A DNA stretch of 45,866 nt from Acidobacteriota bacterium. GTDB lineage: Bacteria; Acidobacteriota; Terriglobia; 2-12-FULL-54-10. Under the pieces are notes generated by a model, which saw only the letters and a list, made by a program, of their open reading frames with translations, did no database searches and was not told where the DNA came from. Shown in pieces: positions 24,379 to 31,789 of this stretch; position 1 is the first letter of the stretch; each line of letters begins with the position of its first letter. The stretch covers positions 1 through 45,866 of the forward strand of contig SHUM01000025.1 of NCBI GenBank assembly GCA_009691245.1. The letters run 5' to 3'. Both the position numbers and the translations under genes were made by a program.

Positions 24379-24402
24379 GCCGCGCGCGTCAGCAAGCGGA
24401 CC
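24379..24402. repeat. Dispersed intergenic repeat, copy 2 (CGCGCGTCAGCAAGCGG core)
   Basis: Second copy of the 24-bp repeat seen at 4698-4721 and 29912-29935. It sits 21 bases upstream of the pyrE ATG, between the glmS stop and the pyrE ribosome site. Confidence 0.7.
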
Positions 24403-24423
24403 CCCACGAAGGAATCACAAACG

Positions 24424-24993
24424 ATGGATACCCGCACACGATTAAAGAACATCCTCTGCGAGAAGTCGGTGAAGCTCGGCGACTTCACGCTGTCGTCGGG
24501 GAAGAAGAGCAACTTTTATCTCGACTGCCGCACGACAACGCTCGATGCCGAAGGCGCGTACTACACCGCGCTGAGCGTGCTGGAAGTGCTGCAGCATCTG
24601 AAGCCGTATCCGCTGGCCATCGGCGGGCTGACGCTGGGCGCCGACCCTATCGTGGCGGCGGTCGCGGCGATGAGCCACCTGCACCATGCCGAGAAGAAGA
24701 TCATCGCGCCGGTCTCGGCGTTCATCGTGCGCAAGGAGACCAAGAAGCACGGCATGCAGAATTTGATTGAGGGCTGGCGCGGGCCGGAAGGCTCGCCCGT
24801 GGTGATCGCGGAGGACACCTGTACCACAGGCGGCTCGGCTATTCAGGCCATTGAACACGCCAAGGCCGCTGGCTGGAACGTCGTGGCGGCGGTCTGCCTG
24901 GTGGACCGCGAAGAAGGCGGCCGCGAGGCCATCGAGCCGTTGTGCCCGTTTTACGCGCTGTTCACCGCGCGCGAGCTGGTCGCTGCAAAGTAG
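24424..24993 (+). CDS. pyrE: Orotate phosphoribosyltransferase
   Basis: Joins orotate to PRPP to make OMP, the substrate of PyrF. The 189 residues follow the type I phosphoribosyltransferase fold: FTLSSGKKSNFYLDCRTTTLD near the start, IGGLTLGADPIVAAVA for the flexible region, and VVIAEDTCTTGGSAIQAIEHAKAAG as the PRPP-binding loop (Asp in EDTCTTGGS). Length is typical. An AAGGA ribosome site lies just ahead of the ATG, and glmS ends 62 bases upstream on the same strand, so both may share a transcript. Its 3' end overlaps the minus-strand AbrB-type pseudogene by about 30 bases. Confidence 0.96.
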   Translation: MDTRTRLKNILCEKSVKLGDFTLSSGKKSNFYLDCRTTTLDAEGAYYTALSVLEVLQHLKPYPLAIGGLTLGADPIVAAVAAMSHLHHAEKKIIAPVSAFIVRKETKKHGMQNLIEGWRGPEGSPVVIAEDTCTTGGSAIQAIEHAKAAGWNVVAAVCLVDREEGGREAIEPLCPFYALFTARELVAAK

Positions 24994-25198
24994 TCGCAGG
25001 GGCACGCGAAGCGCGAACAGTCCTCGTTGCGCGAACACGACCAAACTTCTTCTGATCGGCAGCCTTCGCGCGCTTTACTGTGATCCCTCTGCCTACTGCC
25101 CTGACCTCGACCACATCTCCGACCTTAATCTTGGCCTGATCGCGAAACGGCGAAGGGATAGTTAATTAGAAATTTTTCTGGACCTTTACGATCGACAT
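24962..25198 (-). pseudogene. AbrB/SpoVT-type antitoxin interrupted by a nonsense codon
   Basis: From the ATG at 25196-25198, behind a TAGGAG ribosome site, the minus strand reads MSIVKVQKNF, then TAA (25166-25168), then in the same frame LTIPSPFRDQAKIKVGDVVE and VRAVGRGITVKRAKAADQKK, to TGA at 24962. Joined through the stop, the protein is a typical AbrB-like swapped hairpin: the stop stands where relatives have Gln (KNFQLTIP), a CAA-to-TAA change. No toxin gene follows; pyrE occupies that place and overlaps the last 30 bases. It therefore looks like a decayed antitoxin, or a reading error at one base. Confidence 0.75.
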
Positions 25199-25465
25199 GT
25201 ATTTTCTCCTAATTACGCTCACAGCTCAAACGGTGTTCAGGGGACGGCACCAACGGTGCCAGTCTAAGCTACTCTCAGGATTGCTGTAGAGAAGTTCTCA
25301 GCCCCGTAGGGGCGGCATAAAGTAGCCCCGGGCGTGAGCCAGGGGCTTACAAACGTAAATAACAAATAGCCCCGGCAGGGGCGAAAGAGTTTTCTTCTCA
25401 CTTTCTATCACCCCTACCGGGGCTCGGTTGGAATTCGGAAACTCCACACCATTTATTAAAATGGG
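25199..25465. other. Non-coding stretch with repeats between AbrB remnant and MFS gene
   Basis: No gene is supported. It contains a small hairpin GGCACC-AAC-GGTGCC (25246-25260) and the GGGGCT palindromic repeat at 25300-25425. The 40 bases next to 25466 hold no clear terminator. Confidence 0.5.
25300..25425. repeat. GGGGCT-type palindromic repeat cluster
   Basis: AGCCCCGTAGGGGCGGCATA, then TAGCCCCGGGCGTGAGCCAG and GGGCT, AATAGCCCCGGCAGGGGCGAAAGA, and finally CACCCCTACCGGGGCT: alternating AGCCCC/GGGGC hairpins over about 125 bases. Similar repeats are found between genes in several bacterial phyla, including Acidobacteria. Its first and last parts can pair with each other as well. Confidence 0.7.
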
Positions 25466-26776
25466 CTACGCCCGGCCGAGCTGCCGGATGGCGTCCACCA
25501 CGACGGCGCGGCGGCGGTCGAAGATCAGTGCGGCGATGATGCAAGCGGCGGCGGTAAGCGCGACGGTCCAGCGCACGCCGATCCAGTCGCCGAGCCACCC
25601 GGCTATCAGGCTGCCGATGGGCACCATGCCGAGGAACATCATTCCGTAATAGCCGACGACGCGCCCGCGCAGGTGATCGGGCGTGATGGATTGCAGCGCG
25701 GTGTTGGTGGAGGCGATCTGGGTCATGATGCCGCCGCCGGTGATGGCCACCAGCAGGCAGGCCAGCGGCAGCCAGCTTACGAAGGCGAAGCCGAGCAGTG
25801 CGACGCTGTAGATCAGCGTGGAGCGCACGATGCGGCGGCTGATGCCGCTCAGGTCGATGCGCGAGGCCATCATCAGCGCGCCTACCATAGCACCGGCGCC
25901 GAAGCTGGTCAGCAGGTAACCCAGCGTTTTAGGCCCGCCGCCCAGCAGGCGGTCGGCGAAGACGGGCATCAGCACGATGGCCGGATAGCTAAAGACGCTG
26001 AGGATGCCCAGGTTGATGAGCAGCGCGCGCGTGGGCTTGCTTTGCAGGACATAATTCGCTCCCTCGCGGAGTTGCGCGACCGGCGAGCTATGGTTCGTGC
26101 GCGGCGGCGTTGGCGGCAGACGCATCATCAGCAGGCCGATGATGACGGCGATGAAAGAAACCGCGTTGACGGCGAAGCACCAGCCCTCGCCGATGGACGC
26201 CAGCAGAATGCCCGCCACCGACGGCCCGATGACGCGGCCCAGATTGTACATGCTGGAGTTCAGCGCGATGGCGTTCATCAGGTCTTCCTTGCCCACCATC
26301 TCGACTACGAACGACTGCCGCGCCGTCAGTTCGAACAGGCCGATGACGCCGAGCGCCAGCGCCATATAAAAAACCGTCCAGTGCTCAATGCGGCCATTGA
26401 GCGTCAGCCAGGCGAGCACCACGGCCTGCGCAGCCATCAGCGTTTGGGTAAGGATCAGCAGCTTGCGACGATTGAAGCGGTCGGCGAGCACGCCACCGAT
26501 GGGCGAGAATAAGTAAGGAAACTGCGAGGCGAATCCCACCAGCCCCAGCATCACCGTCGAGCCGGTGAGTTTGTAGACCAGCCAACTCTGCGCCACCGAC
26601 TGCACCCATGTGCCGATCACGCTGAGCAGTTGGCCCGTGAGGAACAACCTGAAATTGCGATGCTTCAAGGCGCGGGTGGTTACGCGCAGGCGGGCGAACA
26701 CGTCATCGTGGGAGGGAGGGACGGAGCCCGCCGGCGCGGTGGAATCGGAATGTGAAGATGAGTTCAGAAATGACAA
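25466..26776 (-). CDS. MFS exporter (EntS/MFS_3-like)
   Basis: A membrane protein of about 436 residues with twelve predicted helices. After a polar, Ser/Pro-rich cytoplasmic N-terminus comes ALKHRNFRLFLTGQLLSVIGTWVQSVAQSWLVYKLTGS, the hallmark start of the MFS_3/enterobactin-exporter group, then the loop 2-3 motif GGVLADRFNRRKLL. Such transporters move siderophores or drugs out by proton antiport. GGAGGAG on the minus strand lies six bases before a TTG (26774-26776), which I take as the start, giving MSFLNSSSHS; GTG at 26797 is the other choice. It diverges from rlmB with a 136-base shared region. The substrate cannot be named. Confidence 0.9.
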   Translation of the reverse strand: MSFLNSSSHSDSTAPAGSVPPSHDDVFARLRVTTRALKHRNFRLFLTGQLLSVIGTWVQSVAQSWLVYKLTGSTVMLGLVGFASQFPYLFSPIGGVLADRFNRRKLLILTQTLMAAQAVVLAWLTLNGRIEHWTVFYMALALGVIGLFELTARQSFVVEMVGKEDLMNAIALNSSMYNLGRVIGPSVAGILLASIGEGWCFAVNAVSFIAVIIGLLMMRLPPTPPRTNHSSPVAQLREGANYVLQSKPTRALLINLGILSVFSYPAIVLMPVFADRLLGGGPKTLGYLLTSFGAGAMVGALMMASRIDLSGISRRIVRSTLIYSVALLGFAFVSWLPLACLLVAITGGGIMTQIASTNTALQSITPDHLRGRVVGYYGMMFLGMVPIGSLIAGWLGDWIGVRWTVALTAAACIIAALIFDRRRAVVVDAIRQLGRA

Positions 26777-26912
26777 AAAACGCTCTCCTCCGAGCACGGC
26801 CTACTCTCCATTATATGCGCAGGTCGTGCGCCGTGGTTCGTTTAGCGGGGGCCATCGTTGTGATAGATTGGTGAATCCTGAACACTGTGCTCGGCTGGTC
26901 GTGATAAGGGCT

Positions 26913-27641
26913 ATGGATAAAATTTGCGGAATCCATTCCGTGCGCGAAGCAGTCGAAAGCGGGACTCAAACCGTGGAGCGTCTGCATGTGCTCCAAGGCC
27001 AGCAGAAACCGAATTCACGATTGCAGGAATTAGTGGAGCTATGTCGCCAGCGCGGAATCGCCGTGCGCTTCGAGCCGAGTGCTGCGCTCGATCGGCTGGC
27101 AGGGCGTGCGCATCATCAGGGAGCGGTGGCGGTGATTGGCGGCTATGGCTACGCGGAGTTAGAAGACGTCATCGCAAAGTTACCCGAAAAAGCGCTGCTG
27201 TTGCTGCTCGATGGCGTGCAGGATGTGCACAATCTGGGCGCGTTAATCCGCACGGCGTGCGCCGCCGGTGCCGCCGCGGTGGTCATCCCGGAACGTCGTG
27301 CCGCCGGGCTGACGCCAGCCGTTGTGCAGGCCGCCAGCGGCGCGCTGGCGCATCTTCCCGTTGTCCAAGTGGGAAACCTGGTGCGCGCCATGGAGCGGTT
27401 GAAGGAAGAATCCTTCTGGACCATCGGCCTCGATGAGCGCGCCGAAAAGTTTTATGACCAGGTGGACTATCGCGGTCGCGCGGCCATCATTGCGGGCGGA
27501 GAAGAGAAGGGCCTGCACGAATTGACGCGCAAGAACTGTGATTTTCTGGTGAGCATTCCCGCGCCCGGAAAAATCTCGACGCTCAACGTCAGCGTGGCCA
27601 CCGGCATCGTGCTGTTTGAAGCGGCGAAGCAGCGTCGCTGA
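26913..27641 (+). CDS. rlmB: 23S rRNA/tRNA 2'-O-methyltransferase, TrmH/RlmB family
   Basis: A 242-residue SPOUT-class enzyme. The N-terminal substrate-binding domain (MDKICGIHSVREAVESGTQT ... HHQGAVAVIG) is followed by the trefoil-knot domain with LLLLLDGVQDVHNLGALIRTACAAGAAAVVIP, AIIAGGEEKGLHELTRKNCDFLVSIPAPGKISTLNVSVATGIVLFEA. These three segments are the family motifs; the Asn-Pro-Arg-Asn catalytic Arg is in NLGALIRTA. RlmB modifies G2251 of 23S rRNA; TrmH-like relatives act on tRNA, so the exact target is uncertain. The frame is open far upstream into the divergent MFS gene, but ATG 26913 matches the family start. Confidence 0.93.
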   Translation: MDKICGIHSVREAVESGTQTVERLHVLQGQQKPNSRLQELVELCRQRGIAVRFEPSAALDRLAGRAHHQGAVAVIGGYGYAELEDVIAKLPEKALLLLLDGVQDVHNLGALIRTACAAGAAAVVIPERRAAGLTPAVVQAASGALAHLPVVQVGNLVRAMERLKEESFWTIGLDERAEKFYDQVDYRGRAAIIAGGEEKGLHELTRKNCDFLVSIPAPGKISTLNVSVATGIVLFEAAKQRR

Positions 27642-27708
27642 ATGGCTGCTGACAGCGCGAGGGAGCAAGTGTAGAATCTGCAACAGAAGAATTTGTAGGA
27701 GGACTTTC

Positions 27709-28722
27709 ATGAGACTACGACGACGGTTAGTATCACTTCATGTTGTAGCGGCCATCCTCTGCATCTGTGCGGTGGCCCGCGCGCAGCAGAAAATCCCTAT
27801 TCAAATTGCGCTCGGGGATGTCGAGATTCAGAAAGTTCCGTTTCAGATCGCGCTCGATCAGGGCATCTACGCGAAGAACGGCCTCGACGCGGACGTGTTC
27901 TACACCACGGGCGCGGCGGATTTTGCGCGGCGCAGCGGCGTGAATGTCCCAGCGAACCTGGTGAAGAGCGATGAAGCGGCGATCCTCATCTCGGGAGGCA
28001 CGCCCCTAACCGTCGGCGTGGTTACTGACATTCGCAATTGGGACCGCGTGATTCTGGCCACCACGGACCCGGTGGTCCATTGGTCGATCATCGCGCGGCC
28101 CGACATCAAGCGCGTGGAGGATCTGAAGGGCAAGCGCATCGGATTTTCCGGCGTCGGGGCAATGACTCATTACATCGCGCTGAGTTTGTGCAAGCGCATG
28201 GGCTGGGATCCGGTCTTCGATGTGTCGATGATGGCCGGCGCGCTGACCGTCGATGGCCTGCAAACCGGGCGCGTGGACGCCATCATCGGAGATAACTTGC
28301 ATGGCACCATGGCGCGCGCGGCGGGCTTTCCCGTGCTATTCAATCTGACGGAATGGAAGATGCCCATCGCCGGCTCCGGCGTGCGCACGACGAAGACCTG
28401 GGTGCGCGAGAATCGCGAGGCGGCGCGACGCTTTACCAAATCCATGGTGGAAGCGATCGCGCTTTTCAAGAAAGACCCGAACGTCGCCTACGAGTCCATG
28501 AAGAAGTGGTGGGGCATTACAGATATAGAAAAGCTGAAGGCCATGTACGCCGACGCCGCCACGCTGCCGCGCAAACCGTATCCGTCCATCGAGGGCATCA
28601 AGACAACCATGCAGATCTACGACTCGCACGAGATGCGCCGCCATAAGCCGGAGGACTTCTTCGACGCGAGCTTCATCAAGGAGCTTGACGACAACGGCTA
28701 CATCGACAGCTTGTACAAGTAG
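27709..28722 (+). CDS. Periplasmic NMT1/SsuA-like ABC substrate-binding protein
   Basis: A 337-residue secreted protein with a signal peptide (MRLRRRLVSLHVVAAILCIC to AVARAQ, probable cleavage after ARA at about residue 24). The mature part follows the NMT1/THI5-like class II binding fold: VPFQIALDQGIYAKNGLDADVF, ISGGTPLTVGVV, VEDLKGKRIGFSGVGAMTHYIA, then a second lobe with GLQTGRVDAIIGDN. Relatives bind aliphatic sulfonates, thiamine precursors or similar small molecules for import. AGGAGG lies seven bases before the ATG. No ABC ATPase or permease gene is next to it, so it either serves a distant transporter or has another sensing role. Confidence 0.9.
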   Translation: MRLRRRLVSLHVVAAILCICAVARAQQKIPIQIALGDVEIQKVPFQIALDQGIYAKNGLDADVFYTTGAADFARRSGVNVPANLVKSDEAAILISGGTPLTVGVVTDIRNWDRVILATTDPVVHWSIIARPDIKRVEDLKGKRIGFSGVGAMTHYIALSLCKRMGWDPVFDVSMMAGALTVDGLQTGRVDAIIGDNLHGTMARAAGFPVLFNLTEWKMPIAGSGVRTTKTWVRENREAARRFTKSMVEAIALFKKDPNVAYESMKKWWGITDIEKLKAMYADAATLPRKPYPSIEGIKTTMQIYDSHEMRRHKPEDFFDASFIKELDDNGYIDSLYK

Positions 28723-28755
28723 TTTGGAAGGTAGCAGACCAACAACGCCTTGTGA

Positions 28756-29298
28756 TTACTTCGTGGAATGTGCTGCGGCCCACTCAGCACGAGTGATTTC
28801 GTAGATTACGTGCGGCAGGTTTTCGTACATACCTTCGCGGTTGTACTTCATGCCAACCTTTTCCAGAACGCGGCGCGAGGCGGCATTTCCCGGCGCAGTC
28901 AGCGCGATGATGCTTTCCATCCCTAAGCGTGCAAACGACAGACCAACCAATGCGCCGGCGATCTCTGTCGCGTAGCCTTGGCCCCAATAGCCGGGCTTTA
29001 ACAGGTAGCCGAGCGTTACTTCCGGCCAATCGTCAACCGTCATGCAGCGAAACCCCGCCAGGCCAACGAGCGCGCCGCCGTCTTTTTCAAACCACACCCA
29101 GCGGCCAAAACCATATTGATCCCAGTGCTCAACAGCGGCGCGGAACATCCCGCGGCATTGCTCGCTTGACTGGACACCTCCTGACCAAGCCATGACCTGC
29201 TCCTCACGCCATAGGCTACAGAGGTCGTCGAAATGATGATCGAAAACCTGCACGGCGCGCAGGCGGGAGGTCTCAAACGAGGTGATGCTCTGGGTCAT
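28756..29298 (-). CDS. GNAT-family N-acetyltransferase (RimJ-like)
   Basis: A 180-residue protein with one GNAT domain: FETSRLRAVQVFDHHFDDLCSLW at the start, FEKDGGALVGLAGFRCM (beta strands), EVTLGYLLKPGYWGQGYATEIAGALVGLSFARLGMESIIALT with the acetyl-CoA pyrophosphate loop GYWGQGYATE, then PGNAASRRVLEKVGMKY. This is the RimJ/RimL-like ribosomal-protein or amino-group acetyltransferase pattern; the substrate is unknown. I start at the ATG 29296-29298; the 56-residue Arg-rich extension is not coding. It overlaps the upstream secreted-protein gene by four bases, so the two are likely co-translated. Confidence 0.92.
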   Translation of the reverse strand: MTQSITSFETSRLRAVQVFDHHFDDLCSLWREEQVMAWSGGVQSSEQCRGMFRAAVEHWDQYGFGRWVWFEKDGGALVGLAGFRCMTVDDWPEVTLGYLLKPGYWGQGYATEIAGALVGLSFARLGMESIIALTAPGNAASRRVLEKVGMKYNREGMYENLPHVIYEITRAEWAAAHSTK

Positions 29299-29822
29299 TG
29301 TGTTGCCGGAGATGTGGCGGGGGCTTCTTCTCCGTCGGCGGGGTCGGCGGGACCATTCTTGATCTCTTCGGGAATATCGCTCAACCGCTCCAGATCGTGA
29401 GTCTGCTGGCCTTCGGCCCAATAAACCTGGCGCACGGTCGGCTTGCCCACGAATCCCTTTTCCCACGCTCCCACAGCCACCAACACGCCGAATTCACGAC
29501 CGTCCGGGAGGAATGCGGAGACCTGCACGCAGGCGGGGAAGTCGCGCCCCTCATCCACGGAAGGGTCGCCAGTCTGCTCGCCGCAATCGTTGACTTCCAA
29601 GAATATTTTGGCTTGGGGGCCGGCCACGCGCGGGAGCCATGCGCCGAACGGCTCCTTGGGAAGCTTGGCATCAAGTGCGGAGGCGGGAAGCTTTCTCACC
29701 CGCTCCTCGGCTTCCGCGTCGTCGAGTTCGGCGTGAAGCACGGATGCAGTGTGCAGGAAAAACGCAACGAGAAGGAGCGTCACCCAAAGCAAGTGCCGAG
29801 ATATGAAATGGCTGGATTGCAT
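29295..29822 (-). CDS. Hypothetical secreted protein, 175 aa
   Basis: I do not recognise the family. It has an N-terminal signal peptide: a basic start MQSSHFISRH, a hydrophobic stretch LLWVTLLLVAFFLHTASVL, and AELDD after it, with cleavage likely near HAE. The mature part has two cysteines (NDCGEQ and FPACVQ, about 24 residues apart) that could form a disulfide, and predicted strands KIFLEVNDCG and ACVQVSAFLPDGREFGVLVAVGAWEKGF. The tail is Ala/Pro/Asp/Glu-rich and probably disordered. Its stop overlaps the start of the GNAT gene. Confidence 0.7.
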   Translation of the reverse strand: MQSSHFISRHLLWVTLLLVAFFLHTASVLHAELDDAEAEERVRKLPASALDAKLPKEPFGAWLPRVAGPQAKIFLEVNDCGEQTGDPSVDEGRDFPACVQVSAFLPDGREFGVLVAVGAWEKGFVGKPTVRQVYWAEGQQTHDLERLSDIPEEIKNGPADPADGEEAPATSPATQ

Positions 29823-29869
29823 CGCATCCTCTAGAATAAAGATCGCTTGTCTTTCCTAGCGGCCTGTCC

Positions 29870-29979
29870 CGACAAATCGGGAAGCGAGGAATTTGTTGTT
29901 TCCTTCACAGAGCCGCGCGCGTCAACAAGCGGACCCGTCAGCAACAGCAGATTCCTCGCCACGCTCGGAAGGACAGTGT
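29870..29979. repeat. Degenerate copy of the palindromic intergenic repeat
   Basis: The arms AAGCGAGGAATTTGTTGTTT (about 29882-29901) and AGCAGATTCCTCGCCACGCT (29947-29966) are decayed copies of the element seen at 22381-22464, but the middle is occupied by copy 3 of the CGCGCGTCA repeat. The two elements are therefore nested. Confidence 0.6.
29912..29935. repeat. Dispersed intergenic repeat, copy 3
   Basis: Same 24-bp sequence as at 4698-4721 and 24379-24402, with one change (GTCAACAAG for GTCAGCAAG). It sits inside the degenerate palindromic element between purN and the hypothetical secreted-protein gene. Confidence 0.7.
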
Positions 29980-29990
29980 AGTGAGCAAAA

Positions 29991-30596
29991 CTAACTCGAC
30001 AGCACGCGACGGCCCACAATGCGCCAGCGGTCCGACAATACAATATTAATCGCCTCGGAGTAGATGCGATGCTCCTCTTTCAAGATGCGCGCGGAAAGAG
30101 TTTCGGCGGTGTCGGCATCCTCCACCGGCACTGCGGCCTGCAGGATGATCTGCCCGGCATCGAGGTTCTCGTCCACAAAGTGCACCGTGCAGCCGGTGAT
30201 CTTCACGCCGTGATCGAGCGCTTGGTGCTGCGCCTCCAGCCCCGGAAACGACGGCAGCAGCGATGGATGGATATTCAGGATGCGCTGCGGAAATTCGCTC
30301 ACGAAGTACGGGCTGATCAGCCGCATGAAGCCGGTCAGGCAAACCAGGTCCACCTGCTTCTCCTTCAGCACCGCAACGACCTGCCGGTCGTACGCCTCGC
30401 GCTCGAGGCCCTTCGAGGGAATCACGCGCGCGTCCAGCCCGCGCCGCCGTGCTTCATCAATGCCGACCGCCGCCGCGCGATTCGAGATGACCACCGCAAC
30501 CTCGGCGTCAATCCTGCCCGCGGCAATATTGTCCGCAATGGCCATGAAGTTCGACCCGCGCCCGGAAAGCAAAATACCGATACGTTTCTTTGCCAT
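29991..30596 (-). CDS. purN: Phosphoribosylglycinamide formyltransferase
   Basis: Transfers a formyl group from 10-formyl-tetrahydrofolate to GAR, the third step of purine synthesis. Motifs: MAKKRIGILLSGRGSNFMAI, CLTGFMRLISPYFV, and NIHPSLLPSFPG followed by TGCTVHFVDENLDAGQIILQAAVPV, the catalytic Asn/His/Asp set. The 201 residues are full length. The open frame continues to 30731, but that part is translation of the palindromic repeat (30621-30704), so I use the ATG at 30594-30596. Downstream of purM on the same strand, with the repeat between the two. Confidence 0.97.
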   Translation of the reverse strand: MAKKRIGILLSGRGSNFMAIADNIAAGRIDAEVAVVISNRAAAVGIDEARRRGLDARVIPSKGLEREAYDRQVVAVLKEKQVDLVCLTGFMRLISPYFVSEFPQRILNIHPSLLPSFPGLEAQHQALDHGVKITGCTVHFVDENLDAGQIILQAAVPVEDADTAETLSARILKEEHRIYSEAINIVLSDRWRIVGRRVLSS

Positions 30597-30620
30597 GAGT
30601 CCTCTTGCAGCCTTATTAGT

Positions 30621-30704
30621 TGTCATTCCGAGTGTAGCGAGGAATCTGCTTTTGGTTGCGCGCGAAGGCTGAAAAGCAGATTCCTCGCTACGCTCGAAAT
30701 GACA
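30621..30704. repeat. Palindromic intergenic repeat, copy 2
   Basis: TGTCATTCCGAGTGTAGCGA at the left, then GGAATCTGCTTT, and AAAGCAGATTCCTCGCTACG ending GAAATGACA: near-perfect arms of about 32 bases. It separates purM and purN on the same operon-like strand. It could form a hairpin in that transcript. Its translation gives the FERSEESAF and RFLATLGMT peptides. Confidence 0.85.
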
Positions 30705-30734
30705 ACGCAAGTGATCCGAGTCGCACCGCAACGG

Positions 30735-31772
30735 CTACAGATAGACAACTTCGCGGGTGCCTTTGGCCGTGGTGCCGATCTGAAAACATTTCTCTTTGGC
30801 CTTCTTCAGTACGGCGGTGGTCTTCGCCAAATCCTTCGCGGCTACCACGAGTATCATCCCGATACCCATGTTGAAGGTGCGCGACATGTCGTTTTCGGGG
30901 ACGTTGCCAATGGCGCGCAGCAGGCCGTAGAGCGGCAGTTCCGGCCAGCTTCCGCGCGTGATGCGAGCTTCGATTCCTTTGGGAAAAATGCGCGGCAGGT
31001 TGCCGGTGATGCCGCCGCCGGTGATGTGCGCCGCGCCCTTCAGCAGCCCCGCGTCGTTTAGCGCGAAAATCGCCTTGGCGTAGCTGCGGTGCGGCTTGAG
31101 CAATTCATCGGCGACGGTGCAGCCGAGGCGCGGGATGAACTCATCAAGCTTATATCCAGCGGTTTCGAGCAGCAGCTTGCGGGCGAGCGAATAGCCATTC
31201 GTGTGCAGGCCCACGCTGGGCAGGCCGAGCAGCACGTCGCCAGGGCGAATGCCCGCGCCGTTGATCACTTTCTTCTTGTCCACGATGCCGGTGATGAAGC
31301 CCGCGAGGTCGTACTCACCGTCGGCGTAGAAGCCGGGCATCTCGGCGGTCTCGCCGCCGATGAGCGCGCAGCCGTGCGCGCGGCAGGCGTCGGCCAGACC
31401 AGAAACAATTTGCTCGATTACCGACGGCTCGATGCGCCCGCTGCCGATGTAGTCGAGAAAGTAGAGCGGACGCGCGCCTTGCACGGCGATGTCATTCACG
31501 CAATGGTTGACCAGATCCGCCGCCGCCGAGCGGTGCCGCCCAGTGGCGAACGCCACCTTCAACTTGGTGCCCACGCCGTCGGCGCTGGAGACCAGCACGG
31601 GCGACTTGAGACCCTTTAGATTGGGCCCGTAGAGCGCGCCGAAGCCGCCGATGCCCGCCAGCACCTGCGGCGTGAAGGTGCGCTTGGCCAGCGCCCCGAT
31701 GCGCTTCTTGGTTTTCTCCGCGCGGTCAATATTGACCCCGGAGTCGGCGTAAGTAATAGTTTTCGTTTTCAT
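30735..31772 (-). CDS. purM: Phosphoribosylformylglycinamidine cyclo-ligase (AIR synthetase)
   Basis: Closes FGAM to 5-aminoimidazole ribonucleotide with ATP. The 345 residues start MKTKTITYADSGVNIDRAEKTKKRI and carry SSADGVGTKLKVAF, NHCVNDIAVQGARPLYFLDYIG, CALIGGETAEMPGFY, GLHTNGYSLAR and AHITGGGITGNLPRIFP, all PurM-typical. The ATG at 31770-31772 has a GGCGGA site before it; the open frame continues three codons to a GTG. It starts 17 bases after the Fic gene's stop, so it probably lies on the same transcript. Confidence 0.97.
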   Translation of the reverse strand: MKTKTITYADSGVNIDRAEKTKKRIGALAKRTFTPQVLAGIGGFGALYGPNLKGLKSPVLVSSADGVGTKLKVAFATGRHRSAAADLVNHCVNDIAVQGARPLYFLDYIGSGRIEPSVIEQIVSGLADACRAHGCALIGGETAEMPGFYADGEYDLAGFITGIVDKKKVINGAGIRPGDVLLGLPSVGLHTNGYSLARKLLLETAGYKLDEFIPRLGCTVADELLKPHRSYAKAIFALNDAGLLKGAAHITGGGITGNLPRIFPKGIEARITRGSWPELPLYGLLRAIGNVPENDMSRTFNMGIGMILVVAAKDLAKTTAVLKKAKEKCFQIGTTAKGTREVVYL

Positions 31773-31789
31773 TCCGCCCACAAATCTTC

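Noticed and set aside
30597-30731. N-terminal extension of purN with FERSEESAF and RFLATLGMT
   Set aside because: It is translation of the palindromic repeat, not protein; the purN family start is MAKKRIGIL at 30596.
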